Positions 14,861-23,050 are shown, numbered from the stretch's first letter. The stretch is DNA of 32,032 nucleotides from an uncultured Alphaproteobacteria bacterium (GCA_934255455.1 CAKQNS010000009.1:1-32032), one strand, 5' to 3'. Notes: a model not told the origin generated them from the sequence alone. A program made the numbers and translations.

Positions 14861-15612
14861 ATACCCATTGCCATTTGACCGACAATTATGTGTCGGGTGA
14901 TTTGGCCGCCGTTATTGCGCGCGCCGCAACCGCCGGCGTAAACAAAATAATATGTCCCACCGCCGACCCGACGGATATTGAAAACGCCGTAAATATTGCA
15001 ACCACACACGACAACATTTGGGCAACGATTGGTATTCACCCAGAATATCACGGCACCGATGCGGCGCATTTTTTAACCCGCGAAATTATGACAAATCCGC
15101 GTGTGGTTGGCGTTGGCGAAATCGGGCTGGATTACCATGAATGCGGCGGCAATACGCGGGACGAGCAAATTAAATTATTTACAACCCAATTGGATATTGC
15201 GCGCGAATATAATATGCCGGTGGCGATTCATACGCGTGATGCCGAACGCGACACCATGGATATACTGTGCGGCAATGTGCGCGGGGTTATGCATTGTTTT
15301 ACCAGTTCATGGGATATGGCGCGCGTTATGCTGGACCGCGGGTTTTATTTTTCGGCCAGTGGTATTTTAACATTCAAAAACGCCGCCGAAATTCGTGAAA
15401 CATTTGCGAAAATTCCAACCGACCGATTGGTCATTGAAACCGACAGCCCATATTGCGCCCCGGTTCCGTATCGTGGCAAGCAATGTGAACCATTTATGGT
15501 TGTTGAAACGGCGCGCGTCTTGGCGGAAATTCACGGTTTAACATTGGAACAAATGGCCCCAATTTTGGAACAAAACACATACGCACTGTATCCGAAAATG
15601 AATGCACAATAA
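14851..15612 (+). CDS. TatD family metal-dependent deoxyribonuclease
   Basis: A 253-residue TatD/YcfH-type hydrolase with a TIM-barrel metal site: His6 and His8 (DTHCH), Glu in VGEIGLDYHE, His in AIHTRD, His in GVMHCF, and Asp in ETDSPY. Family members are 3'-5' exonucleases or D-aminoacyl-tRNA deacylase-like proteins, so the substrate is uncertain. The ATG at 14851 lies inside holB with a 10-bp overlap, so translation is coupled. The transcript ends at the hairpin right after the stop codon. Confidence 0.92.
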   Translation: MFIDTHCHLTDNYVSGDLAAVIARAATAGVNKIICPTADPTDIENAVNIATTHDNIWATIGIHPEYHGTDAAHFLTREIMTNPRVVGVGEIGLDYHECGGNTRDEQIKLFTTQLDIAREYNMPVAIHTRDAERDTMDILCGNVRGVMHCFTSSWDMARVMLDRGFYFSASGILTFKNAAEIRETFAKIPTDRLVIETDSPYCAPVPYRGKQCEPFMVVETARVLAEIHGLTLEQMAPILEQNTYALYPKMNAQ

Positions 15613-15648
15613 AAAAACACCCGCATTACGCGGGTTGTTTTTTTATTG
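15611..15648. terminator. bidirectional terminator between tatD and the TbpB-like lipoprotein gene
   Basis: Stem ACCCGC/GCGGGT with loop ATTAC, flanked by A7 on the left and T7 on the right, so it works for both converging genes. Its T tract overlaps the stop codon of the minus-strand lipoprotein gene. Confidence 0.85.
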
Positions 15649-16851
15649 TTTTTTCACACCGAATACCATATCCATTTCTATGTTGCCCTCGGAATATTGG
15701 GCACCACCAACGGCCTCGGTCGGGTCAAAGAATTTCTCTCCGCCCTCTATTTTGCTTGGTTTACTTTTACTGTCGTAATAGTTCACATTGAATTCGGCAC
15801 CAGGGCGGAAATTTTCATCATCTGAACTAAATTTATATGCCGCATCCCCGGTAAAATCCTTGAAGCTGATGTTTCCATCACTGTTTACAACAACATTGTA
15901 CCAGTTGTCAAAGGTTGCATTAAGTTCACTGAGAGAGCCATTAAAAGTTAATTCGGCGTTACCATTTAATTTTTGTGTATTTTCGCCATTGGCAACCGTG
16001 CCGATTGCGCGTCCCTGGAATTTTGCAGAAGATTCACCAACCAGTGCGATGTTGCTTGTTGCTATTTTCTTGGCGTCATCGTACCCGGCATAGAATAATT
16101 GCCGTGTTGTCGTATTTGTGGCCGTGTCGGTAATGACATATTCACCAAAATCAGAATACAGCAACGGTTGTGTCCACCCGGCCATACCCGACGAGTATGT
16201 CAATTTTTTAGTCCCATTTTCAAATGTGTTTTTATTCCGCTCGTACGACACACCATCAACGGTGACATCAGTAATTTTACCAGCCGCATTTATTGTAAAT
16301 GTCAACGTATCGTCGGTACCATCACTTTTATGGAAATTCAGTTCGTCTGCCGTCAATCCAGATTCGGTATTCAAATATACCTGGTTTACTTTGCTGGCGA
16401 AATCCGTACCGCCACTGAATCCCGATATACAGGCATTGATAGCCTCGGCATTGCCCGCATCGGCACACGCACCCATATCCGCCATAATAACCGACAATGC
16501 CGCCCGCAACACATTGTTATCAGTCGGCAGCGATTTTGTCGTGTCGCCATTTATAAATGCGGCAATATCAAATGCTGCATTGGCAATCGCCAACAAATCC
16601 GTTTCTTCGGTTGGGGTGTTTTCATATCCGTTCAGGTTCAATCTGTATTTCACAAAATCTGCGCGCTGGGCATCACTGCGCGACATAACCTGGGTGATGT
16701 TATCGTTGCTTTCTTTGGCCTCGTTCGGGAATGCCCCAACCTGGCCGCGAGTATGATAATTAGACCGTATGTTGCCGTTGCCGCTGGGGCTGCCGTCACT
16801 GCCGCATGCTGACAACGCCAAAACCACCATTAAATATGCAAATTGTTTCAT
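15643..16851 (-). CDS. surface lipoprotein with TbpB-like C-terminal beta-barrel
   Basis: A 402-residue lipoprotein. The signal peptide is followed by lipobox LSAC (Cys16) and a Gly/Ser-rich linker. The middle holds a helical stretch with paired Cys (CADAGNAEAINAC) and then alternating beta-strand-like segments. The C-terminus KFFDPTEAVGGAQYSEG...VFGVKKQ resembles the final strands of TbpB_B_D barrels (FYGP..AEE.GG ... FGGKK), seen in transferrin-binding and Slam-exported lipoproteins. Start is ATG 16851 with AAGGAAGGG upstream; the longer frame to 16905 adds residues before a good signal peptide. Ligand unknown, and homology is by motif only. Confidence 0.7.
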   Translation of the reverse strand: MKQFAYLMVVLALSACGSDGSPSGNGNIRSNYHTRGQVGAFPNEAKESNDNITQVMSRSDAQRADFVKYRLNLNGYENTPTEETDLLAIANAAFDIAAFINGDTTKSLPTDNNVLRAALSVIMADMGACADAGNAEAINACISGFSGGTDFASKVNQVYLNTESGLTADELNFHKSDGTDDTLTFTINAAGKITDVTVDGVSYERNKNTFENGTKKLTYSSGMAGWTQPLLYSDFGEYVITDTATNTTTRQLFYAGYDDAKKIATSNIALVGESSAKFQGRAIGTVANGENTQKLNGNAELTFNGSLSELNATFDNWYNVVVNSDGNISFKDFTGDAAYKFSSDDENFRPGAEFNVNYYDSKSKPSKIEGGEKFFDPTEAVGGAQYSEGNIEMDMVFGVKKQ

Positions 16852-16927
16852 GTATATCACCCTTCCTTTGCCGGAATTATAGTTCATATATGCGCATATA
16901 TTCAAGGTAATTATTTTCCCTAAACAT

Positions 16928-16955
16928 TTGCAATTTGCGCCAATGTATGTAAAAT
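16928..16955 (+). promoter_or_regulatory. candidate promoter of smpB
   Basis: TTGCAA (16928-16933), 16-bp spacer, TAAAAT (16950-16955). The predicted start lies only a few bases before the ATG at 16965 and no ribosome binding site is visible, so the mRNA may be leaderless. The same hexamers occur ahead of alaS. Confidence 0.45.
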
Positions 16956-16964
16956 ATTTCCATT

Positions 16965-17438
16965 ATGACACGCAGAACTATTATTAAATCAGGCCAAGTT
17001 TCCGAAAACCGCAAGGCGCGGTTTGCGTATTCTATTACCGACACAATCGAGGCCGGCATTTCCCTGACTGGGGCGGAAATAAAATCTATTCGATACGGGT
17101 TGGTGACCATTGTTGATGGGTTCGTCCAACGCCGTGGCGATGATTTGTATCTGGCGGGAATAGAAATTCAAAAACTGCCCACGGCGGCACGCATTGTGAA
17201 TTTTGACGAACGCCGCCCGCGCCAGTTGTTATTACACCGCGCACAAATCAACCGTATGATTGGCAAATTGCAAGAACGCGGCGCAACGATTGTACCGTTA
17301 AAATTGTATTTCAATAATCGCGGTAAATTAAAGGTACTGTTGGGCATCGGTTATGGTAAAAACCGCGCCGATAAACGCGAAACAATTAAACGCCGCGAAT
17401 GGGATAAAAACAAGGCCCGGATATTAAAGGGCAAATAA
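16965..17438 (+). CDS. smpB: SsrA-binding protein SmpB
   Basis: A 157-residue SmpB, the tmRNA partner in ribosome rescue. Features are NRKARFAYSITDTIEAGISLTGAEIKSIR in the N-terminus, VPLKLYFNNRGKLKVLLGIGYGK in the OB-fold core, and the basic tail KRETIKRREWDKNKARILKGK that mimics codon-anticodon pairing in the decoding centre. Length is normal. No tmRNA gene is visible in the window. The transcript ends at a strong terminator immediately after the stop codon. Confidence 0.95.
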   Translation: MTRRTIIKSGQVSENRKARFAYSITDTIEAGISLTGAEIKSIRYGLVTIVDGFVQRRGDDLYLAGIEIQKLPTAARIVNFDERRPRQLLLHRAQINRMIGKLQERGATIVPLKLYFNNRGKLKVLLGIGYGKNRADKRETIKRREWDKNKARILKGK

Positions 17439-17464
17439 AAACGCCCCACGGGGCGTTTTTTATT
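17437..17464 (+). terminator. terminator of smpB
   Basis: Stem AAAAACGCCCC with GGGGCGTTTTTT, loop ACG, directly after the smpB stop. Symmetric A and T runs would also allow function on the minus strand. Confidence 0.88.
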
Positions 17465-17812
17465 AAAGAGCAATGCGCAGAGAGCAATGACAGAAAACAC
17501 AGATTGTCATCCCCGCGTAGGCCGGCATCCATTGCCCCGCAGGGACATATCTACCACTACCCCGGCACTCCGTGCCACCCCTTCGCCAGCGAAGGGGACG
17601 ACGGGGGTCCAGAATACATAATAAAAAGAATTGTCATCCCCGCGTAGGCAGGAATGACAATAAGGTAGTCGCGTTCCGCGCACACATCATTTGAACTTTG
17701 AACTCTGCACTCTGAACTTTTTATCACAGCGGAGCGCAGCGGAGACGGATGCGCTTTGCTATCTAACAACAATTCCCCCCCCTGGCATTTTTCATCACTT
17801 ACCCACTTTATC
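17465..17812. repeat. intergenic mosaic of short palindromic repeats
   Basis: No gene seen in this 350-bp gap. It contains two identical 19-bp REP-like units (17504-17522 and 17631-17649, beginning TTGTCATCCCCGCG), a unit at 17527-17598 with two hairpins (GGCAC/GTGCC at 17564-17576 and CCCCTTCG/CGAAGGGG at 17578-17597) that recurs at 25910-25984, and a GCGGAGCGCAGCGGAGACGG block near 17729 that recurs in the 21.9-22.0 kb gap. A run of TTTGAACT-like near-repeats lies at 17690-17720 and recurs near 22025-22050. Confidence 0.75.
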
Positions 17813-17814
17813 AC

Positions 17815-17848
17815 CATAAAAAACGCGTTGCCGAATTCGACAACGCGC
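17815..17848 (-). terminator. terminator of hup
   Basis: Minus-strand stem CGCGTTG/CAACGCG (17847-17841 with 17830-17824), enclosing the self-complementary CGAATTCG, followed by a T6 run. It lies 23 bp after the hup stop codon. Confidence 0.82.
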
Positions 17849-17870
17849 CATATAAACAAAATCAAACGAT

Positions 17871-18143
17871 TTAGTTCAAAGCATCTTTCAAAGCCTTGCC
17901 CGGTTTGAATTTAGGCTGGGTCGAAGCTGGGATTTTAATCGCAGCACCAGTCTGTGGGTTGCGGCCTGTTGTCGCTTTGCGTTTTGCTGTTGTGAATGTT
18001 CCAAAACCAACCAAGCGAACTTCGCCTTTCTTTTTCAGAACTTTGGTAACAGTGTTGATGAACGCATCCAAGCAGCCAGCGGCTGTGGCTTTTGTGACTT
18101 CAACTTCGTTAGCGATTGCTTCAATCAATTGCATTTTGTTCAT
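17871..18143 (-). CDS. hup: HU-family histone-like DNA-binding protein
   Basis: A 90-residue HU/IHF-family protein. The N-terminal helices (MNKMQLIEAIANEVEVTKATAAGCLDAFINTV) and the DNA-clamping arm VRLVGFGTFTTAKRKATTGRNPQTGAAIKIPA are canonical; the C-terminus KFKPGKALKDALN is typical of HU. It bends and compacts DNA. ATG 18143 has an AAAGGAG site 7 nt upstream. A strong promoter lies about 150 bp upstream, so the mRNA has a long structured leader. Confidence 0.95.
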   Translation of the reverse strand: MNKMQLIEAIANEVEVTKATAAGCLDAFINTVTKVLKKKGEVRLVGFGTFTTAKRKATTGRNPQTGAAIKIPASTQPKFKPGKALKDALN

Positions 18144-18185
18144 GTGTTTCTCCTTTCATATTTTTAAGGTGTCCGGCAGTTCATA

Positions 18186-18276
18186 GGCAATGTCGCCAGA
18201 ATCTGAATCCCCGCGGATATGCGCCGTTTTTGTGTTGGGTGCAATCGCAACTTCTTGTATTCTGGGGACATTGCCT
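18186..18276 (-). promoter_or_regulatory. structured 5' leader of hup (long inverted repeat)
   Basis: Two 18-bp arms, 18259-18276 and 18186-18203, pair with a single mismatch around a 55-nt loop. The first arm begins about 10 nt after the predicted transcript start. The loop contains a smaller pair near TTGCGATTGCA. It could be a regulatory leader or a processed small RNA; no known family recognised. Confidence 0.55.
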
Positions 18277-18291
18277 GTCCTGCTTGTTCGA

Positions 18292-18320
18292 ATCGTAGAG
18301 AATTCGGGCGTTCAAGTCAA
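18292..18320 (-). promoter_or_regulatory. sigma70 promoter of hup
   Basis: On the minus strand, -35 TTGACT (18320-18315), a 17-bp spacer, -10 TACGAT (18297-18292). Predicted start is near 18285, giving a leader of about 140 nt to the hup ATG. Confidence 0.68.
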
Positions 18321-18373
18321 GAGCATATTTAATTTTTTGCAAATTTTTTATAATGTTGACAAATTTTGAAAAA

Positions 18374-18850
18374 TCAGTTATGCACCGCGCTGGCCCGCAC
18401 CGCACGTGCGCCCGGCGTATTATTTTCACACAAAACCCATTCGCCATTGGCGCCGGTGATGTGTACGCGACGAAAATGATTCGGTGTCATTGATGCCATC
18501 AATACAATTACGCCCGCCCAGAACAGCATCTTGGTAAACGCCCACGGGTTCTTGAAACTTTCGCGTTTGAATGAATCCTTTAATAAATTCTGGTACAGCG
18601 CCCAACCCCAACTGAACATCAAAATCATTGCGGCAAAAAAGAACGCCATTATTATCGACCGACCAAATGGTGCAATCGAATGCGCCACGGCATCCCATGT
18701 TGAACTGGCCGCCGGGCATACATATAAAACCGCCCCCTGCAACCCCGCGGGCACCGCAACCGGTGTCGTTGCCGACATGTGCAGGCCAAATGATGTAATC
18801 AGCACAATTGCCGTCAACATCACAATAGCAAATAACATGGTTGGTTTCAT
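18374..18850 (-). CDS. hypothetical inner-membrane protein with three helices
   Basis: A 158-residue protein not recognised as a known family. Hydrophobic segments lie at about 3-24 (possibly a signal anchor), 66-86 (IIMAFFFAAMILMFSWGWALY) and 106-125. Between the first two is a short periplasmic-looking loop with VYVCPAASSTWD, and between the last two a basic cytoplasmic loop (KDSFKRESFKNPW). The C-terminal tail is probably periplasmic. Start is ATG 18850; no strong ribosome binding site is visible. The codon pattern matches the core genes. It is upstream of hup on the same strand but separated by the hup promoter. Confidence 0.7.
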   Translation of the reverse strand: MKPTMLFAIVMLTAIVLITSFGLHMSATTPVAVPAGLQGAVLYVCPAASSTWDAVAHSIAPFGRSIIMAFFFAAMILMFSWGWALYQNLLKDSFKRESFKNPWAFTKMLFWAGVIVLMASMTPNHFRRVHITGANGEWVLCENNTPGARAVRASAVHN

Positions 18851-18923
18851 TTCGTATCCTGGTGGTTTTATTATAGCACAAATAACATTGCAATTCCAGA
18901 AACATTGAATTACTATTCATTAT

Positions 18924-19742
18924 ATGTTGGGGCAAAAGAGTAATCTTGTTGTGGGGCTGACCACATTTAATAATGAAATGCTGCGCATTTCGGTGCCAGC
19001 ACTGGGGCGGCTGCGTCGACATTTCATATTGATTATTCATAATGACAACCCGGCAACCACCATTACAAAACGCCAGATTCGCGCGTTGGGATACCATGGC
19101 GATTTACATATTATAAACAGCACCGAAAATATGGGCACAATTGCCGCACGGTTTAATATCGTATCCGTCGCCACGCGTAATGCGCCATCGGCAAAATGGA
19201 TAACATTTGTTGATGACGACGATATACTGATGGACATTGACACCCCAAATGTTTCGTCTGACAATTTTGCCATTGTACAAAATATGGTTGTTGTGCGACA
19301 TTCTGTGCGTGATTTGTTGCGTGTTATGGCAAACCCGAACGATTATTTAATCGATGACGAAAATGTTGTGCTGGTGCGGCCACATATTGGCTTGGTTGGT
19401 ACATCGGTACGAATGGAAACTATGGTTGGGTTGATAAATACGCTGAATGAATATATGGGAAAGATTTCCGAAATTGACGCCAGCATTGATTACCGCCCGC
19501 CATACGATGCGATAATGTGGGCAATGCTGGGCGAATATGCAAAATCTGTAAATCCAAATGCGGTGCCAATATATATGGACCGCGTGGGATACATTGCAAT
19601 AAAACTGGATTCGGCGCCAACGAAATATGGGCGCAACGCAATGCCGGCGCGCGCGACGCGCGACCACTATGCCCGCACGATTGCCCGGTTTGTTGATGTA
19701 CTGCGCGTGGCGTTGGCCGCCCCGGCGGGGCAGAATATTTAA
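18924..19742 (+). CDS. GT-A fold (family 2-like) glycosyltransferase
   Basis: A 272-residue protein with the layout of a small GT2 glycosyltransferase: NLVVGLTTFNNEMLRISVPAL at the nucleotide-binding start, ILIIHNDNP, the ENMGTIAARFN motif, and the acidic sugar-nucleotide/metal motif at 97-100 (FVDDDDIL). It has no membrane segment, so it is soluble or peripheral. The C-terminal part (from about 160) is unusual and I cannot name the substrate. No other surface-polysaccharide genes lie nearby. Ends 87 bp before alaS, in the same direction. Confidence 0.75.
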   Translation: MLGQKSNLVVGLTTFNNEMLRISVPALGRLRRHFILIIHNDNPATTITKRQIRALGYHGDLHIINSTENMGTIAARFNIVSVATRNAPSAKWITFVDDDDILMDIDTPNVSSDNFAIVQNMVVVRHSVRDLLRVMANPNDYLIDDENVVLVRPHIGLVGTSVRMETMVGLINTLNEYMGKISEIDASIDYRPPYDAIMWAMLGEYAKSVNPNAVPIYMDRVGYIAIKLDSAPTKYGRNAMPARATRDHYARTIARFVDVLRVALAAPAGQNI

Positions 19743-19771
19743 TTTTTTCACACTTTTTCAAATAATATGTA

Positions 19772-19800
19772 TTGCAAGGTCGCAATAATGTTTATAAAAT
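19772..19800 (+). promoter_or_regulatory. candidate promoter of alaS
   Basis: TTGCAA (19772-19777), 17-bp spacer, TAAAAT (19795-19800). The -35 overlaps a small inverted pair ATTGC/GCAAT (19771-19785). The alaS ATG follows at 19830 after an AGGA site. Confidence 0.5.
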
Positions 19801-19829
19801 TGCACCGAAATTAAAACAGGACAACCACA

Positions 19830-21884
19830 ATGACATACAACGAAATTCGTAAAACTTTTTTAGACTATTTTGAATCGCATGGGCATAAAATCGTGCCATC
19901 TGCGTCACTGATTCCGAACGACCCGACATTGCTGTTCACGGTCGCCGGTATGGTTCCATGGAAAGGAATTTTACAGGGGACCGAACCTGCATTTGCCCCA
20001 CGCGTTGCCGATGTTCAGAAATGCATCCGCGCGGGCGGCAAGCACAACGATTTGGACGAGGTTGGATTTGACGGTCGCCACCACACATTTTTTGAAATGG
20101 TTGGAAATTGGTCTTTTGGCGATTATTTCAAGGCCGGCGCGATTGAAATGTCGTGGGATTTTTTGACCAATGTATTAAAACTGGACCCGGCAAAATTGCG
20201 CGTGACAACCCATACATCGGACGAAGAAGCAACCGAATTGTGGCGTAAAATCGCCGGCAAAGAGGCAATTCGTCTGGGCGACCATGATAACTGGTGGTCG
20301 GCGGGCGACACCGGTCCATGCGGTCCGTGCACCGAAATATTCTACGACTTCGGCGATGAATTTGCAAATGATGATGATCGCTGGGTTGAAATCTGGAACA
20401 ATGTGTTTATGCAATTTGATCGTGATGCGAACGGAAATCTGACACCACTGCCGAAACAGAATGTTGATACGGGGGCTGGATTGGAACGCTGGGCCGCGAT
20501 TATGCAGGGTAAAACAGATAACTATGACACCGACCTGTTTGTGAATCTGAAACGCGCGGTCAGCGATGTGACACATGTCACCGAAACGCCGGAAAATGTT
20601 TCCAGTTTCAAGGTTATTACCGACCACCTGCGTGCGGTTGGTTTTGCGGTTGCAGATGGTGTGATTCCATCTAATACCGACCGTGGTTATGTGATTCGTC
20701 GTATTCTGCGTCGTGCAATGCGTCATGGCCAATTGTTGGGACATCGTGGGGCGTTGCTGTCGGAACTGTATCCGGCGCTGGTGCGCGAAATGGGCGGTGC
20801 ATATCCGGAATTGGCGCGCGAACAGGCACGCGTGGTTGAAATTATTCGCAACGAAGAAAACGCGTTTGCAGATATGCTGCAAAACGGAATGAAGTTGTTG
20901 GAAAATGAATTGCCAAAATTGAACAACAATGTATTGCCGGGCGATGTTGCATTCAAACTGTTTGATACATACGGTTTCCCATTGGATTTGACGCAAATGA
21001 TTCTGCGCGATAAAAACATTGATGTTGATGTCGCCGGGTTCGAACGCGCCATGACCGAACAAAAAGAACGCAGCCGCGCCGACACCAAGGGCACGCGCAC
21101 ACTGTGGGAATCACAGAATTTGCCCGCAACGGACGACAGCACAAAATACGCACCAAATGCGGAAATGACATCAACCGTGTTGGCAATTTTGCGAAATGGC
21201 GAATTTGTAAAATCGGCCGTCGCCGGTGACGCGGTCGAGGTTGCGTTGGACAAAACCAATTTCTATGGCACCCAGGGCGGCCAGGTTGGCGACAGCGGTG
21301 AAATCGTGCGCGCCGGTGCATCCGTTATGACCGTGGTCGAGGCCGCACGCGCCGACAATGTTGTTATTCACAAGGGAACATTGACGGGCGACCTGGCGGT
21401 GGGCGACACGGTTAAAACCGCCATCAATGCGGCGGTGCGCGCCCAGACTACACGCGCGCACACGGCGACACATTTGTTGCAGGCGGCGTTGCAACACGTT
21501 TTGAACCAAGATGTGCATCAGCGTGGGTCCAAGGTTTCGCCAGATTCTGTGCGTTTTGACTTCTCGTTCGGGCGTGCAATGACCGACGACGAAAAGAAAG
21601 CAGTCGAAGACCTGGTAAACAAATGGATTGCGGCCGATATGCCCGTCACGCACGAAGAAATGTCGCTGGATGCCGCCAAAGAGAAAGGTGCAACCGCACT
21701 GTTCAATGAAAAATACGGTGACACGGTCAAGGTTATTACCGCCGGTGATGTGTCGTGTGAATTGTGCGGTGGCACACACGTCTATCATACGGGCGAAATA
21801 TTAAAGGCCCGTGTGAACAAGGAAAAGTCCATCAGCAGTGGTATCCGCCGTATCACAATGTCGGTTGGAACATTGGCCGAATAA
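19830..21884 (+). CDS. alaS: alanine--tRNA ligase, short form lacking the C-Ala domain
   Basis: A 684-residue alanyl-tRNA synthetase. The class II catalytic core is normal (MTYNEIRKTFLDYFESHGHKIVPSASL, GDTGPCGPCTEIFYDFG), then the tRNA-recognition domain. The editing domain has H544-x3-H548 (HTATHLL) and C646-x3-H650 (CGGTH), the zinc and active-site ligands that clear Ser- and Gly-tRNA(Ala). It ends at SGIRRITMSVGTLAE, right after the editing domain, where usual bacterial AlaS continues for about 190 residues (coiled coil plus DHHA1/C-Ala). A terminator overlaps the stop codon and no C-Ala sequence follows in any frame, so the short form appears genuine. Confidence 0.95.
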   Translation: MTYNEIRKTFLDYFESHGHKIVPSASLIPNDPTLLFTVAGMVPWKGILQGTEPAFAPRVADVQKCIRAGGKHNDLDEVGFDGRHHTFFEMVGNWSFGDYFKAGAIEMSWDFLTNVLKLDPAKLRVTTHTSDEEATELWRKIAGKEAIRLGDHDNWWSAGDTGPCGPCTEIFYDFGDEFANDDDRWVEIWNNVFMQFDRDANGNLTPLPKQNVDTGAGLERWAAIMQGKTDNYDTDLFVNLKRAVSDVTHVTETPENVSSFKVITDHLRAVGFAVADGVIPSNTDRGYVIRRILRRAMRHGQLLGHRGALLSELYPALVREMGGAYPELAREQARVVEIIRNEENAFADMLQNGMKLLENELPKLNNNVLPGDVAFKLFDTYGFPLDLTQMILRDKNIDVDVAGFERAMTEQKERSRADTKGTRTLWESQNLPATDDSTKYAPNAEMTSTVLAILRNGEFVKSAVAGDAVEVALDKTNFYGTQGGQVGDSGEIVRAGASVMTVVEAARADNVVIHKGTLTGDLAVGDTVKTAINAAVRAQTTRAHTATHLLQAALQHVLNQDVHQRGSKVSPDSVRFDFSFGRAMTDDEKKAVEDLVNKWIAADMPVTHEEMSLDAAKEKGATALFNEKYGDTVKVITAGDVSCELCGGTHVYHTGEILKARVNKEKSISSGIRRITMSVGTLAE

Positions 21885-21912
21885 CAAATGGGGCATACGC
21901 CCCATTTGTTAT
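21881..21912 (+). terminator. terminator of alaS
   Basis: A 14-bp perfect stem (21881-21894 with 21899-21912), loop ATAC, with core GGGGC/GCCCC. It starts within the alaS stop codon. The T-rich side is TTTGTTATTA, moderate in strength. Confidence 0.75.
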
Positions 21913-21920
21913 TAGAGAGC

Positions 21921-22022
21921 ATCCGTCTCCGCTGACGCTCCGCCGCGATAAAGAGAGCAATGAAGTGCGCCGAATGGCGCACATATCATTTTTATCACGG
22001 CGGAGCGTCAGCGGAGACGGAT
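21921..22022. repeat. 25-bp inverted repeat enclosing a GTGCGCC palindrome
   Basis: Arms 21921-21945 and 21998-22022 are perfectly complementary over 25 bp. The 52-bp centre contains GTGCGCC-GAAT-GGCGCAC (21965-21982). The arm core (GCGGAGCG...GCGGAGACGG) also occurs near 17729. Located between the convergent alaS and metK genes. No coding potential and no transposase. Confidence 0.8.
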
Positions 22023-22048
22023 AAACTTTGCACTTTGAACTCTGAACT

Positions 22049-23050
22049 TTACACCACCCCATTGCGGCACAGGTTTGCAAACACCGGCGCATCCAACCCC
22101 AACATTGGAATCAACACACTGGGGCGCGCATCAATATGAATGTCACGGGTGTGCGTAATGCCATTTTTGATTATTTTGATAACCGCACTGGGCAAATCGC
22201 CCCGCCCTATACATGATGACAGATACACAAAGCATTCATCGTTATCGCCCAGGTTTTCCACCGCCAAACGCCGCGCATACATATTCAATGTAACATCGGC
22301 CTTGGACGCGTCTTTGGTCCAGGGGCTGCCCCCGCCAATGGGACACGCGGTGGAATAAAAATCACACGCCAATTTACGCCCAGTAATGCCACAATCCGCG
22401 ATTGATGCGTGGTATGTGTATCGACCGGTGCCATTTATGATTATGTGCCGCGGACGCGCGCCCAGTGCGTGCACCACAAATTCTGTTAAATCGGCATCGC
22501 GCCGCATTGGAATTGCAACAATCGCGGTATCAATCGTGCCATCATCCGACAATGTGATTTGCGTTTTTATATCCAATCCCAAATTATCTGATGCGCGCGC
22601 AAAATCATACAATGCGTGGTTTAATTTCCGTGCCAGGTATAATTCGCGGTTGATATTTCCATCGCCCCGACATGCGTATCCGACAAAGACACCTTGGTCG
22701 CCCCATCCGTCGCATACAACACCACGATTTATATCGGGCGATTGAACGCCAATCATATTTATGATTTCGATTTTATCCGGATTGATGGTGCAGCTTCCCC
22801 ATCGCGCGGCGTATTCACGCGTGTATCCTATTTCCGCCAATGCATTGATGACATATTGGCGTAATTCGTGCGCGTTGCAATGCCCGGTGATTTCGCCGCC
22901 CAATGCAACGGTGTTGTTTTTTATCATAACCTCGACCGCGTATTTAACGCACGGGTCTTGTTCAATCATTCGGTCCAAAATATAACTGGAAATATAATCG
23001 GCAATTTTATCAGGGTGTCCCAAAGACACCGCTTCCGCAGTTTTCTGCAT
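22049..23050 (-). CDS. metK: S-adenosylmethionine synthetase, short divergent form
   Basis: A 333-residue MetK that makes SAM from methionine and ATP. Recognisable motifs are AEAVSLGHPDKIADYIS (the usual form is SEGHPDKxxDQIS), GDQGVFVGYA at 118-126, and GGGSPWTKDASKAD from 239, where typical enzymes have GGGAFSGKDPTKVD. It is about 50 residues shorter than common MetK (about 385) and these motif changes show strong divergence. It retains the Lys and Asp of the GGG..KD loop and the DQG motif. Start ATG 23050 has an AAGGAG site 6 nt upstream that sits inside a riboswitch-like leader. Confidence 0.9.
   Translation of the reverse strand: MQKTAEAVSLGHPDKIADYISSYILDRMIEQDPCVKYAVEVMIKNNTVALGGEITGHCNAHELRQYVINALAEIGYTREYAARWGSCTINPDKIEIINMIGVQSPDINRGVVCDGWGDQGVFVGYACRGDGNINRELYLARKLNHALYDFARASDNLGLDIKTQITLSDDGTIDTAIVAIPMRRDADLTEFVVHALGARPRHIIINGTGRYTYHASIADCGITGRKLACDFYSTACPIGGGSPWTKDASKADVTLNMYARRLAVENLGDNDECFVYLSSCIGRGDLPSAVIKIIKNGITHTRDIHIDARPSVLIPMLGLDAPVFANLCRNGVV

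Noticed and set aside
17498..17660. Possible CRISPR array because of repeated TTGTCATCCCCGCG units
   Set aside because: Only two copies about 130 bp apart, no regular spacers and no cas genes; it fits REP-like repeats.
18186..18276. 6S RNA or SRP RNA in the hup leader
   Set aside because: The long stem is suggestive but I could not find the conserved 6S bubble or the SRP tetraloop region.
20175..21062. A 295-codon minus-strand open frame inside alaS
   Set aside because: Antisense to a well-supported alaS; rich in His/Gln/Cys as expected for a shadow frame.
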